Of a DNA stretch of 48,659 nucleotides, positions 34,888 to 43,584 are shown piece by piece. The stretch is from the NCBI GenBank assembly GCA_964575715.1, contig CAZNSG010000302.1, forward strand, positions 1-48,659. The letters run 5' to 3'. The notes under the pieces were generated by a model that had not been told where the DNA came from, did no database searches, and saw only the letters and a program-made list of their open reading frames with translations. Made by a program: the position numbers and the translations under genes. How positions within the stretch are numbered: position 1 is the stretch's first letter; the number at the start of each line of letters is the position of its first letter. This DNA comes from PNAI01 sp964575715 (GTDB taxonomy: Bacteria > Pseudomonadota > Alphaproteobacteria > Rhizobiales > Xanthobacteraceae).

Positions 34888-37779
34888 ATGGCAAATAAAA
34901 TGCTCGTCGACGCGACGCACCCGGAAGAGACCCGGGTGGTCGTGCTACGCGGAAATCGGGTTGAGGAATTCGATTTCGAAACCGCACACCGCAAGCAACT
35001 GCGGGGAAATATCTATCTCGCCAAGGTAACGCGCGTCGAGCCGTCTCTGCAGGCAGCCTTCGTCGATTACGGCGGCAACCGTCACGGCTTCCTCGCATTC
35101 TCCGAAATCCATCCGGATTATTATCAGATCCCGGTCGCCGACCGGCAGGCGCTGCTTGCCGAGGAGGAACGCGCGCAGCGTGCGGCCGACGACGACATCG
35201 ATCAGCGGAGCGGACGCCGGCGCGGACGCCACATCCGCAGCGATGCCCGCCGACATGATCGGCACGACAAGGCCGTGCGCAGCGAAGATAATCTTGCCGC
35301 AGAAGAAATGGCGCAGGAAGCGGCGGAAATTCCCGCCGGCGATGCGGTGCTTGATAATCCGTCCGCCGGAGACATGACGCGCGAGCAGGCGGAACACGAA
35401 ACGATCGACGTGCCCCGCATCGAACCTGCGGCCCGCGATCTGCAAATTGAGGAACAGGGGCGAGACGCCACCGAGAACCGTGCCGGCGAGGCGATTGTTC
35501 CCGAGACGATTTCCGCGGACGCCTCGCCACTCCTGCCGTCCGACTCTCCACCGGCAACGGATGGCGCCGGTGAGAATGGTGGCGGCGAGGACGGCGGCGG
35601 TGAGAATGGTGGCGGCGAGGACGGCGGCGAGGAAGAGGTCGTCGAATCCGTCGGCGGCGCCGACGCCATGGAAGAGGTGCCCGACCGCGCTCCGCGTTTT
35701 CGCCGGCAATACAAGATTCAAGAGGTCATCAAACGCCGGCAAGTCATGCTGGTGCAGGTGGTCAAGGAGGAGCGCGGGACAAAGGGCGCGGCCCTTACAA
35801 CCTATCTGTCGCTCGCCGGGCGCTATTGCGTGCTGATGCCGAATACCGCGCGCGGCGGCGGGATCAGCCGTAAGATCACCAGCGCCGACGACAGAAAACG
35901 GCTGCGCGAAATCGCCGACGAACTCGAAGTGCCGGAAGGCATGGGCGTGATCCTGCGCACCGCCGGCGCGAATCGCAGCAAGATCGAGGTCAAGCGCGAC
36001 TTCGAATACCTGCTCCGCCAGTGGGAGTTGGTGCGCGATCTCACGCTTAAATCGACCGCGCCGACGCTGGTCTACGAGGAAGGCTCGCTGGTCAAACGCT
36101 CGATCCGCGACCTCTACGGCAAGGACATCGACGAGATCATCGTCGCGGGCGAAGGCGGCTACACTGACGCAAAAGATTTCATGCGCATGCTCATGCCGAG
36201 CCATGCCAAAAACGTCAAGCTCTACCGCGAAAACCAGCCGATCTTCACGCGCTATGGTATCGAGAGCCAGCTCGACGCCATGTTCTCGCCGGTGGTGCAG
36301 CTCAAATCCGGCGGATACATCGTGCTCAATCAAACCGAAGCGCTGGTCTCCATCGACGTGAATTCCGGCCGCTCCACGCGCGAACATCATATCGAGGACA
36401 CTGCGCTCAAGACCAATGTGGAGGCGGCGGAGGAAATCGCGCGGCAGCTGCGCCTGCGCGATCTCGCCGGCCTCATCGTCATCGACTTCATCGACATGGA
36501 CGAGAAACGCAACAACCGCACGGTCGAGCGCCGTCTCAAGGACGCGCTCAAGAACGACCGCGCCCGCATTCAGGTCGGGCGCATTTCACATTTCGGTCTT
36601 ATGGAGATGTCGCGCCAGCGGATTCGCACGTCGGTGCTCGAAAGTTCGACCGAGAAATGCCCGCATTGCGGCGGCACCGGCCACATGCGCTCGGTTTCCT
36701 CGGTCTCGCTGCAGCTGTTGCGTTCGATCGAGGAAACGATCCTCAAGGGGGCAACCCACAATCTCATCGTGCGCACGCGCCCGGAAATTGCGCTCTACGT
36801 TCTCAATCACAAGCGCGCGCATCTGCGCTTACTGGAGGAGCGATTCCATATCACGATAACCGTCAACTCCGATTCACAAATCGGCGGGCAGGTTACCTTC
36901 GCCATCGACCGCGGCGAACAGGTCATGACGGTCGAGCAGGCCAAGGCGCTGTTGGCGCAGGCCGAAGCCGCGGCTCCGCCAATCCAGGAAGAGGAACCGG
37001 AGATCGTCGTGGAAGAAGAGGAGTTGGAGGCTTCCGCAACGCATGAGGATTACGCGGAGGCCCAGCCGCTGACGTCCGAAGTCTCACAACCCATGCATGA
37101 CAATGGCGAGCACGATGGTAGTGGCGGCCCGCGGCGCCGCCGGCGAAGGCGGCGCGGACGCGGCGGACAAGATCGCGAGCAAGGGCAATTCACCCATGAG
37201 ACCGTCCCGGAACACGTCGTCACCCACCAGGAAGATTTCGAGAACGTCGGAGTAGTTGAATCGGCGCCTTCTGCATTGGCGCCACAGCCGCAACAGCCAC
37301 AGTCGCGGCATTCGGGGGAGGAACGCGGTGTCGGCGAGCGCCGTCCGCGCCGGCGTGGACGCCGCGGCGGACGCCGAAACCGGCGCGACCGCGAAAATTT
37401 AGGTGATTATGGCGGCGGCCAACGTAATGAGCAATTCCGCAGCCCGCCCCCCGATGTGGCGGAACAGCCTTATGCGCAATCCTTCGAGACTGCGGCACCG
37501 GAGCCCCCGCCGGCAGCACCAAGGCCTGCGCCAATCGCCTCCGCACCGGTGACTCTGACGCCGGCATCGCAGCCGGAGCCGGAATCGCCCCGGCGGCGCT
37601 CGACGGTACGGGAGCCGGCGCCGATCTTCAGCAGCCAGCATGCGGAAGCACCGCAACCGGCTCAGACGCCCGCAGTCAGTGTAGAAATGGCGGTTTCGAG
37701 TTCGAGCGAAAGTGACAACGCGAGTAAACCGCGACGTACCGGCTGGTGGGCCAAGCGCCTGTTGGGTGACAAGGACTAG
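34888..37779 (+). CDS. rne: Ribonuclease E
   Basis: 963 residues from the ATG of MANKMLVDATHPEETRVVVL. The endonuclease that starts most mRNA decay and processes rRNA and tRNA. The S1 domain (KQLRGNIYLAKVTRVEPSLQAAFVDYGG) is interrupted from about 80 to 268 by an acidic, low-complexity insert and resumes at YKIQEVIKRRQVMLVQVVKEERGTKG. The catalytic Asp490 (SIDVNSGR) and Asp533 (IDFIDM) and the zinc-link CPHC (591-594) are intact. The C-terminal third (about 690 on) is disordered, with Arg-rich RNA-binding patches (RRRRRRRRGRGG, RRPRRRGRRGGRRNRRDR) and Pro-rich stretches for degradosome contacts, ending GWWAKRLLGDKD. The ORF could be read from 34774 but the family start is 34888. Confidence 0.95.
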   Translation: MANKMLVDATHPEETRVVVLRGNRVEEFDFETAHRKQLRGNIYLAKVTRVEPSLQAAFVDYGGNRHGFLAFSEIHPDYYQIPVADRQALLAEEERAQRAADDDIDQRSGRRRGRHIRSDARRHDRHDKAVRSEDNLAAEEMAQEAAEIPAGDAVLDNPSAGDMTREQAEHETIDVPRIEPAARDLQIEEQGRDATENRAGEAIVPETISADASPLLPSDSPPATDGAGENGGGEDGGGENGGGEDGGEEEVVESVGGADAMEEVPDRAPRFRRQYKIQEVIKRRQVMLVQVVKEERGTKGAALTTYLSLAGRYCVLMPNTARGGGISRKITSADDRKRLREIADELEVPEGMGVILRTAGANRSKIEVKRDFEYLLRQWELVRDLTLKSTAPTLVYEEGSLVKRSIRDLYGKDIDEIIVAGEGGYTDAKDFMRMLMPSHAKNVKLYRENQPIFTRYGIESQLDAMFSPVVQLKSGGYIVLNQTEALVSIDVNSGRSTREHHIEDTALKTNVEAAEEIARQLRLRDLAGLIVIDFIDMDEKRNNRTVERRLKDALKNDRARIQVGRISHFGLMEMSRQRIRTSVLESSTEKCPHCGGTGHMRSVSSVSLQLLRSIEETILKGATHNLIVRTRPEIALYVLNHKRAHLRLLEERFHITITVNSDSQIGGQVTFAIDRGEQVMTVEQAKALLAQAEAAAPPIQEEEPEIVVEEEELEASATHEDYAEAQPLTSEVSQPMHDNGEHDGSGGPRRRRRRRRGRGGQDREQGQFTHETVPEHVVTHQEDFENVGVVESAPSALAPQPQQPQSRHSGEERGVGERRPRRRGRRGGRRNRRDRENLGDYGGGQRNEQFRSPPPDVAEQPYAQSFETAAPEPPPAAPRPAPIASAPVTLTPASQPEPESPRRRSTVREPAPIFSSQHAEAPQPAQTPAVSVEMAVSSSSESDNASKPRRTGWWAKRLLGDKD
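35569..35628 (+). repeat. 30-base tandem duplication in the RNase E insert
   Basis: A 30-base unit encoding GENGGGEDGG occurs twice in perfect tandem (35569-35598 and 35599-35628) inside the S1-domain insert. Being a multiple of three it keeps the frame and adds ten Gly/Glu-rich residues. Confidence 0.9.
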
Positions 37780-37784
37780 AATTG

Positions 37785-39845
37785 ATGCAAAGTCGCTGGG
37801 TCGATCGGGACGCAAGGGACACGGTCGATCGCTACGCCAAGTCGGGCATCGGACCCGAACTTGCGTTGCGCGTTTACACGACCCGGCTGCTTGGCGGCGA
37901 CCCCAAGCTTGTGCTGCACGGCGGCGGCAACACTTCGGTCAAATTGCGGATGCCGGATCTCCTTGGTGACGAAGCCGAGGTGATGTGCGTCAAGGGCTCG
38001 GGCTGGGACATGGCCGCGATCGAGCCCGCGGGCCTGCCGGCGGTACGTCTTCCGCCGCTGCGCAAGCTGCGCGCACGCTATGCATTATCCGACGAAGACA
38101 TGATGCGCATGCAGCGCGCCAGTCTGCTCGATCCGACGGCACCAAGTCCTTCGGTGGAGATGTTGCTGCACGCGCTGGTACCGACAAAATTTGTCGACCA
38201 CACTCATGCGACCGCAGTGTTGAGTCTGGTCGATCAGCCAAACAGCCAGCAAATGTGCGAGGAAGTCTATGACGGGCGCATGGGTTTTGTGCCCTATCTG
38301 ATGCCGGGCTTCGGACTGGCAAAAAAAGCCGTGCAAGTGTTCGAGCAAAACACCAAGGTCGCGGGGCTGATCCTGGACAAACATGGCATCTTCACCTTCG
38401 GCGAGGATGCGCGCGAGTCTTACGAGCGCATGATTGAAATGGTCACGCGCGCCGAGGAGCGGCTCAAGCGCAGCCGCAAGGCGGTGTTCAAGACCGCGCA
38501 GATGCCGCAGCACGTCACACCGGCGGCGGGCGTGGCGCCCATTCTGCGCGGCGCCTGCAGCCTTAAAAACGATACGGCCGAAGGCGCGCACCGGCGGCTG
38601 ATTCTCGAATTCCGCAACAGCAATGCCGTTGTCAATTTCGTCAACGGCGCGGAAGTCGCGCGCTACAGCCAGCAGGGCGTGATTACGCCCGACCACACCA
38701 TCCGCAGCAAGAACTGGCCGATGATTGTGCCGGCGCCGGAAGCAGGCAAGGACGGCGATTTCAAGCAGGCGGCGGCGCAAGCGGTCGAGAAATTCGTCGC
38801 GAACTACAAAAGCTATTTCGCTCGCAACAATGCGCGCGTCGGCGGATGTAAAACCATGCTCGATCCGCTGCCGCGCGTGGTGCTGGTGCCGGGGCTCGGT
38901 CTGTTCGGCCTCGGCCGGTCCAGGCACGACGCCATTATTGCGGCCGATATCGCCGAGGCCTGGGTCGAAGGCATAACCGACGCGGAAGCGATCGGGACGT
39001 TTCAGTCCATCGGCGAAGCCGACATGTTCGATTGCGAGTATTGGCCGCTGGAGCAGGCCAAGCTCGGTTCGACTGCGATAAAGCCTCTGGAAGGCCAGAT
39101 CGCCGTGATCACCGGAGCCGGCGGCGCCATCGGTGCTGCGACCGCAAAGGCCTTCGCCGCGGCGGGTGCGGAAGTCGCGTTGCTTGATATAAATCTTTCC
39201 GCTGCGCTGGAACAGGCGAAAGCGATTGGCGGCACCGCAATGGCAGTGCGCTGCGATGTCACCGATACCGTCTCCGTGCGCGCGGCTTTCGAGCAGGTCG
39301 TTGCGACCTTCGGTGGTGTCGACATCTTGGTGTCGAATGCGGGCGCGGCCTGGCAGGGCCGCATCGGCGAAGTCGATGAGAAAATCTTGCGTGAAAGTTT
39401 CGAGCTCAATTTCTATGGCCATCAGCGCGTAGCGCAAGCGGCGGTGAAGATCATGCTGGCGCAGGGCATGGGCGGCTGCCTGCTGTTCAACGTATCCAAG
39501 CAGGCGGTCAATCCCGGACCGAATTTCGGCCCCTATGGCCTGCCCAAGGCGGCGACGTTGTTTCTGGTGCGGCAATACGCGGTGGATTATGGTGCCGATG
39601 GCATCCGCGCCAATGCGGTCAATGCCGACCGCATCCGCTCCGGGCTGCTCACCGACGACTTCATCAAGCAACGCTCGCAGGCGCGCGGAATGAGCGAGAA
39701 AGACTACATGAGCGGCAACCTGTTGCAGCGCGAGGTTACGCCTGTGGACGTCGCGCAGGCCTTCCTGCACCAGGCGCTGGAGCTTAAAACTACCGGCGAC
39801 GTCACCACCGTCGACGGCGGCAACATCGCCGCGGCGTTGCGGTAG
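37785..39845 (+). CDS. Bifunctional class II aldolase / short-chain dehydrogenase
   Basis: 686 residues from the ATG at 37785 (9 bases after AAGGA, which lies in the last codons of rne). Residues about 1-430 are a class II aldolase domain: LVLHGGGNTSVK, FVDHTHATAVLSL with metal-binding His, DKHGIFTFGEDA. Residues about 432-686 are an NAD(P) dehydrogenase of the SDR fold: VITGAGGAIGAATA, NVSKQA and YGLPKAA (Tyr-x-x-x-Lys). This fusion matches the rhizobial RhaD type, which splits rhamnulose-1-phosphate and oxidises the lactaldehyde. No other rhamnose genes are near, so the substrate is open. It follows rne by five bases and is followed by an LsrF-like gene 47 bases on. Confidence 0.9.
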   Translation: MQSRWVDRDARDTVDRYAKSGIGPELALRVYTTRLLGGDPKLVLHGGGNTSVKLRMPDLLGDEAEVMCVKGSGWDMAAIEPAGLPAVRLPPLRKLRARYALSDEDMMRMQRASLLDPTAPSPSVEMLLHALVPTKFVDHTHATAVLSLVDQPNSQQMCEEVYDGRMGFVPYLMPGFGLAKKAVQVFEQNTKVAGLILDKHGIFTFGEDARESYERMIEMVTRAEERLKRSRKAVFKTAQMPQHVTPAAGVAPILRGACSLKNDTAEGAHRRLILEFRNSNAVVNFVNGAEVARYSQQGVITPDHTIRSKNWPMIVPAPEAGKDGDFKQAAAQAVEKFVANYKSYFARNNARVGGCKTMLDPLPRVVLVPGLGLFGLGRSRHDAIIAADIAEAWVEGITDAEAIGTFQSIGEADMFDCEYWPLEQAKLGSTAIKPLEGQIAVITGAGGAIGAATAKAFAAAGAEVALLDINLSAALEQAKAIGGTAMAVRCDVTDTVSVRAAFEQVVATFGGVDILVSNAGAAWQGRIGEVDEKILRESFELNFYGHQRVAQAAVKIMLAQGMGGCLLFNVSKQAVNPGPNFGPYGLPKAATLFLVRQYAVDYGADGIRANAVNADRIRSGLLTDDFIKQRSQARGMSEKDYMSGNLLQREVTPVDVAQAFLHQALELKTTGDVTTVDGGNIAAALR

Positions 39846-39892
39846 AGTCTGTGACTCCATAAATCACGCACCGCTCCATCACGAGGGAACGC

Positions 39893-40768
39893 ATGCCCGA
39901 AGCCGACAAGGAAGGTGAACGCTACCAGGCCGACAAGCCGCAGGCCGCGCCCGGGTTCTTTCTCAAGGGCTCGCACCAGCTCGATTGGGGCATGAAGAAC
40001 CGGCTCGCGCGAACCTTCAACCCGGCCAGCGGCCGTACCGTGATGCTGGCGATCGACCACGGCTATATCCAGGGGCCGACCACCGGATTGGAGCGCATTG
40101 ATCTTTCCATCGTGCCGCTACTGCCATCCTGCGACGCGCTGTTCTGCACGCGTGGCATTTTGCGCAGCGTTATTCCGGCCGAGTCGCAAAAGCCGATGGT
40201 GCTGCGCGCCAGCGGCGGCCCGAGCATCCTCAAAGAGCTATCCAACGAGCAGATCGCGCTCGACATGGAGGATGCGATCCGCCTCAACGCCGCGGGCGTC
40301 GGCGTGCAGGTGTTCATCGGCGGCGAATATGAGACGCAGTCGATCCACAACATGACGCGGCTGGTGGATGCCGGCTTGCGTTACGGCGTGCCGGTCATGG
40401 GCATCACGGCCGTCGGCCGTGACATGAAGCGCGATGCCCAGTATTTCCGCCTCGCCTGCCGCATCATCGCCGAGCTCGGCGCGCAATATGTCAAGACCTA
40501 CTACGTCGAAGAGGACTTCGAAACGGTCACCGCCTCCTGCCCGGTGCCGATCGTGATGGCGGGCGGCAAGAAGCTGCCCGAGCTCGATGCGCTCACCATG
40601 GCGTATAATGCCGTGAGCCAAGGCGCCGCCGGCGTCGACATGGGCCGCAACATTTTCCAGTCAGATGCGCCGAAAGCGATGATCACCGCCGTCAATGCTG
40701 TCGTACACAAGAACACCAAGCCGAAGGATGCGCTGGAGATTTACAAGTCGCTCAAATCGAAGGGCTGA
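39893..40768 (+). CDS. LsrF-like class I aldolase/thiolase
   Basis: 291 residues; ATG after GAGG. The chain is close to E. coli LsrF over its whole length: LDWGMKNRLARTFNPASGRTVMLAIDHGY, IQGPTTGLERIDLSIVPLL, CTRGILRSVIPAE, YVKTYYVEEDFE with the Schiff-base Lys201, and PIVMAGGKKLPELDAL, ending GVDMGRNIFQSD. LsrF breaks down phosphorylated autoinducer-2 to dihydroxyacetone phosphate and acetyl-CoA; related proteins are class I fructose-bisphosphate aldolases. None of lsrACDBK is here, so an AI-2 role is doubtful. The co-directional aldolase/dehydrogenase next to it suggests a two-step sugar or sugar-acid pathway. Confidence 0.88.
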   Translation: MPEADKEGERYQADKPQAAPGFFLKGSHQLDWGMKNRLARTFNPASGRTVMLAIDHGYIQGPTTGLERIDLSIVPLLPSCDALFCTRGILRSVIPAESQKPMVLRASGGPSILKELSNEQIALDMEDAIRLNAAGVGVQVFIGGEYETQSIHNMTRLVDAGLRYGVPVMGITAVGRDMKRDAQYFRLACRIIAELGAQYVKTYYVEEDFETVTASCPVPIVMAGGKKLPELDALTMAYNAVSQGAAGVDMGRNIFQSDAPKAMITAVNAVVHKNTKPKDALEIYKSLKSKG

Positions 40769-40781
40769 ACTGCCGCAAAAT

Positions 40782-41957
40782 TCAAGGCTTGAGCCACCGG
40801 CCGATGCGCGCCACCGCCTCGTGCATGTCGGCGGCCGAGCCGGCATAGCAAAATCGCAAATAGTGTTTGCCGCGCACCGGATCGAAATCGTCGCCCGGAG
40901 TCGCGGCAACGCCGGCCTGCTCCAGCATACGCTTGCAAAAATCTAAGCTGTCGCCGGTCAAGCGCGCAACATCGGCATAGAGATAAAACGCGCCATCCGC
41001 CGGCAAAAATGCATCGAGCCCGGCGGCCGGCAGTCCTTCGAGCAGAATGCGGCGGTTTTCCTCATAGCCGTGCTTGACATCCTCCATCTCGGCGCGGCCT
41101 TCGAAGGCGGCCTCTGCGGCAATCTGGGAGAGAGTTGGCACCGAGATCGCCAGATTTTGCTGCAACCGCTCGACCGGGCGAACCAGTTCCGGCGGCACCA
41201 CCATCCAGCCCACGCGCCAGCCGGTCATGCAAAAATATTTCGAGAATGAGTTGATGATGACGGCACGCTCGGAGATGCGGGCGGCGGTTTCCGCCGGCAT
41301 GGCGTAATCGAGGCCATGATAAATCTCATCGGAAATGACGCGAATGCCCTTGCCTTCCGCGGCCTCGATCAGTTGCGCAAGCGCCTCCGCACTCATCATG
41401 GTGCCGGTGGGATTGGCGGGGCTTGCGACCAGCACACCGTGCAGCGGCTTGCTCGCATGGGCCGCGAGCAGCATGTCGCTGGTGATCGTCCAGCGCGTGC
41501 TTTCGGTCGTCTCGAGCGGGACGCATTCGCAGCCAAGCGCGCTTAGGATGTGACGGTATGGAGGATAGCCGGGCATTGCGACGGCGACGCGATCGCCAGC
41601 TTCGAACATGGCGAGAAAGGCGAGAATGAATCCCGCCGATGAGCCGGTGGTGACGACAACGCGCTCAGGCGCGATCGAGACGCAGTAATTTTCCGCGTAG
41701 TAGCGCGCGATGCGCGCACGCAGCGAGGGAATCCCGAGCGTCTCGGTATAGCCGATCGGGCCGCCGGCAAGTGCCGTGCGCGCGGCCGCGAGCGCCGTCT
41801 TCGGTGCCGCGGCAGCCGGTTGGCCGACCTCCATATGGATGACGCGGCTGCCGGCAGCCTCGATTCGGGCCGCCGCCGCGACTACATCCATCACCATGAA
41901 CGGCGGTACGTTGCTGCGCGCCGAGGGCAGCAGCAATCGTTTTGCGGCATCATGCAT
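40782..41957 (-). CDS. PLP-dependent aminotransferase, class I/II
   Basis: 391 residues from the ATG at 41957, 8 bases after GGGAGG; a longer frame upstream is unsupported. Fold type I aminotransferase of the AspC group: MEVGQPAAAAP, GYTETLGIPSLRARIARYY, VTTGSSAGFILAF, ASPANPTGTMM, VISDEIYHGLDY and SFSKYFCMTGWRVGW, whose Lys binds PLP. The C-terminal RFCYAG supplies the Arg that holds the substrate carboxylate. Substrate amino acid not determinable. It converges with the LsrF-like gene 13 bases away and is divergent from the M48 protease gene. Confidence 0.92.
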   Translation of the reverse strand: MHDAAKRLLLPSARSNVPPFMVMDVVAAAARIEAAGSRVIHMEVGQPAAAAPKTALAAARTALAGGPIGYTETLGIPSLRARIARYYAENYCVSIAPERVVVTTGSSAGFILAFLAMFEAGDRVAVAMPGYPPYRHILSALGCECVPLETTESTRWTITSDMLLAAHASKPLHGVLVASPANPTGTMMSAEALAQLIEAAEGKGIRVISDEIYHGLDYAMPAETAARISERAVIINSFSKYFCMTGWRVGWMVVPPELVRPVERLQQNLAISVPTLSQIAAEAAFEGRAEMEDVKHGYEENRRILLEGLPAAGLDAFLPADGAFYLYADVARLTGDSLDFCKRMLEQAGVAATPGDDFDPVRGKHYLRFCYAGSAADMHEAVARIGRWLKP

Positions 41958-42130
41958 TGCTCCGGCCTCCCACCTGCGGGCTGCGGTCAAAAACCATCTC
42001 GCCCCGCTGTTGCCGTATTCCCGAGCCAAATTAACGTGTTCTCAGCGATAGAAAGTGATTGCAGCTTGCGTTGACCATGACTCATCGCACCACTACGTTG
42101 GGCTGGAAAATTGGTACAATTCCAGCACAC

Positions 42131-43546
42131 ATGACCGAGAGCCGAAGACCTAACAGGGGGCGGCGGCTGACGCCAGCCGCGCAAGCGCTTGCGCTGTTCA
42201 TGGCGGTGGCCATTGCGGCCACCACAGGTCCGGCCGGTCCAGCCTATTCGCAAGCGGGCGGCGGAATACCGCTCATTCGCGACGCCGAGATCGAGCAGCT
42301 TTTGCGCGACTATTCTCAGCCGATTCTGCGGGCGGCGGGACTTGCGCAGCAAAATATCCGCGTGATCATCATCAATGACCGCAGCTTCAATGCCTTCGTC
42401 ATGGACGGCCAGCGTATTTTCGTCAACGCTGGCGCGCTGATGGAGTCGCGGACTCCGAATCAGATTATCGGCGTGCTCGCCCACGAAACCGGACACATCG
42501 CCGGCGGACATCTTTCCCGGCTGCGCGAACAACTCGCCGCCGCGCAGACCCAGTCGGTCATCGCTATGCTGCTTGGGATGGGCGCCATGGTTGCCGCCGG
42601 ACGATCAAGCAATGTGGGGGGCAACCCGGCGGCCGCTATTATCGGTCCGCAGGATGCGATCATGCGCTCCATGCTCTCTTATAAACGCGCGCAGGAAGAA
42701 CAGGCTGATCGCGCCGGCGTGAAGTTCCTCGCCTCCACCGGTCAGTCCGCCAAGGGCATGTACGAGACCTTCAAACGCTTCGCCGATCAGAACATGTTCA
42801 CGGCGCGAAATACCGACCCGTACGTGCAGTCGCACCCGATGCCGACTGAACGGGTGGCCGCGCTTGAGATCATCGCGAGGACCAGTCCCTATTGGGACAA
42901 AAGAGACTCTCCCGATCTGCAATTGCGACATGATCTGATGCGCGCCAAGCTCTTCGGCTTTATGGAGCGTCCCGATACTGTGGCGCGCCGTTACCCGGCA
43001 AGCGACACAAGTCTGCCCGCGCGCTACGCACGCGCCATCTCGACCTACCGCAATTCCGATCTCCGCGCGGCCATGACTCAGATCGATTTCTTGATTCAAA
43101 ACCAGCCGAACAACCCGTATTATTATGAGCTCAAGGGTCAGGCGCTGCTTGAAAGCGGCCGGCCCGCGGAAGCCGTTGCCCCGCTGCGCCATGCCGTCCA
43201 GCTCGCTCCACGGCCGGCCCTAATCCAGGTCCTGCTCGCCCAAGCGCTGATCGCCACCAACAAGCCGGAAGTCGCCGATGAAGCGGTGGCGATCCTGCGT
43301 GTCGCGCTTAGCCGTGAGCCTGAGCTACCGGACGGCTATACCCAGCTTGCCATGGCCTATGGCCGCAAGGGTGACCTCGCCCAGGCGGACCTGGCCGCCG
43401 CCCAGGCTGCCGCCGCGCGGGGCGATTTAAAGACCGCGCGCGAGCTTGCCGCGCGTGCTAAAACTCGCTTTGCCGTTGGCTCGCCGGGCTGGGTCAAGGC
43501 GGACGATATCGTCGGCGCGAAGCCCGCAACGTTACGGCCAAATTGA
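42131..43546 (+). CDS. M48 metalloprotease with TPR domain, BepA-like
   Basis: About 471 residues from the ATG at 42131. A basic start and hydrophobic stretch (ALALFMAVAIAATTGPAGPAYSQA) form a signal peptide. The zinc site HETGH begins at His118 (IIGVLAHETGHIAGGHLSRL) with the third ligand Glu in RAQEEQADRAGVKFL. The C-terminal 200 residues are TPR repeats (PYYYELKGQALLESGRPAEAV, LPDGYTQLAMAYGRKGDLAQA). This layout is that of BepA, a periplasmic protease and chaperone that helps assemble or remove outer-membrane beta-barrels. The start is uncertain: no good ribosome site precedes 42131, nor the ATG at 42077 or the TTG at 42059. Confidence 0.9.
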   Translation: MTESRRPNRGRRLTPAAQALALFMAVAIAATTGPAGPAYSQAGGGIPLIRDAEIEQLLRDYSQPILRAAGLAQQNIRVIIINDRSFNAFVMDGQRIFVNAGALMESRTPNQIIGVLAHETGHIAGGHLSRLREQLAAAQTQSVIAMLLGMGAMVAAGRSSNVGGNPAAAIIGPQDAIMRSMLSYKRAQEEQADRAGVKFLASTGQSAKGMYETFKRFADQNMFTARNTDPYVQSHPMPTERVAALEIIARTSPYWDKRDSPDLQLRHDLMRAKLFGFMERPDTVARRYPASDTSLPARYARAISTYRNSDLRAAMTQIDFLIQNQPNNPYYYELKGQALLESGRPAEAVAPLRHAVQLAPRPALIQVLLAQALIATNKPEVADEAVAILRVALSREPELPDGYTQLAMAYGRKGDLAQADLAAAQAAAARGDLKTARELAARAKTRFAVGSPGWVKADDIVGAKPATLRPN

Positions 43547-43550
43547 TACC

Positions 43551-43584
43551 GAGAAGGACATCGTCACTGAGAAGGACATCGTCA
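43551..43584 (+). repeat. Tandemly duplicated ribosome binding site
   Basis: GAGAAGGACATCGTCA occurs at 43551-43566 and again at 43569-43584, an 18-base period. The second copy places AAGGA 8 bases before the ATG of the DsbA-like gene; the first copy is followed by CTG at the same distance. The first overlaps the gap directly after the M48 stop. Confidence 0.8.

Noticed and set aside
34328..36390. Long minus-strand frames opposite the rne leader and rne
   Set aside because: No recognisable protein features; composition is Arg/Pro/Ala-rich as expected from the complement of GC-rich coding or structured DNA.
38085..39860. Open frame of 591 codons on the minus strand across the aldolase/dehydrogenase gene
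   Set aside because: Antisense shadow; the plus strand encodes clear catalytic motifs throughout.
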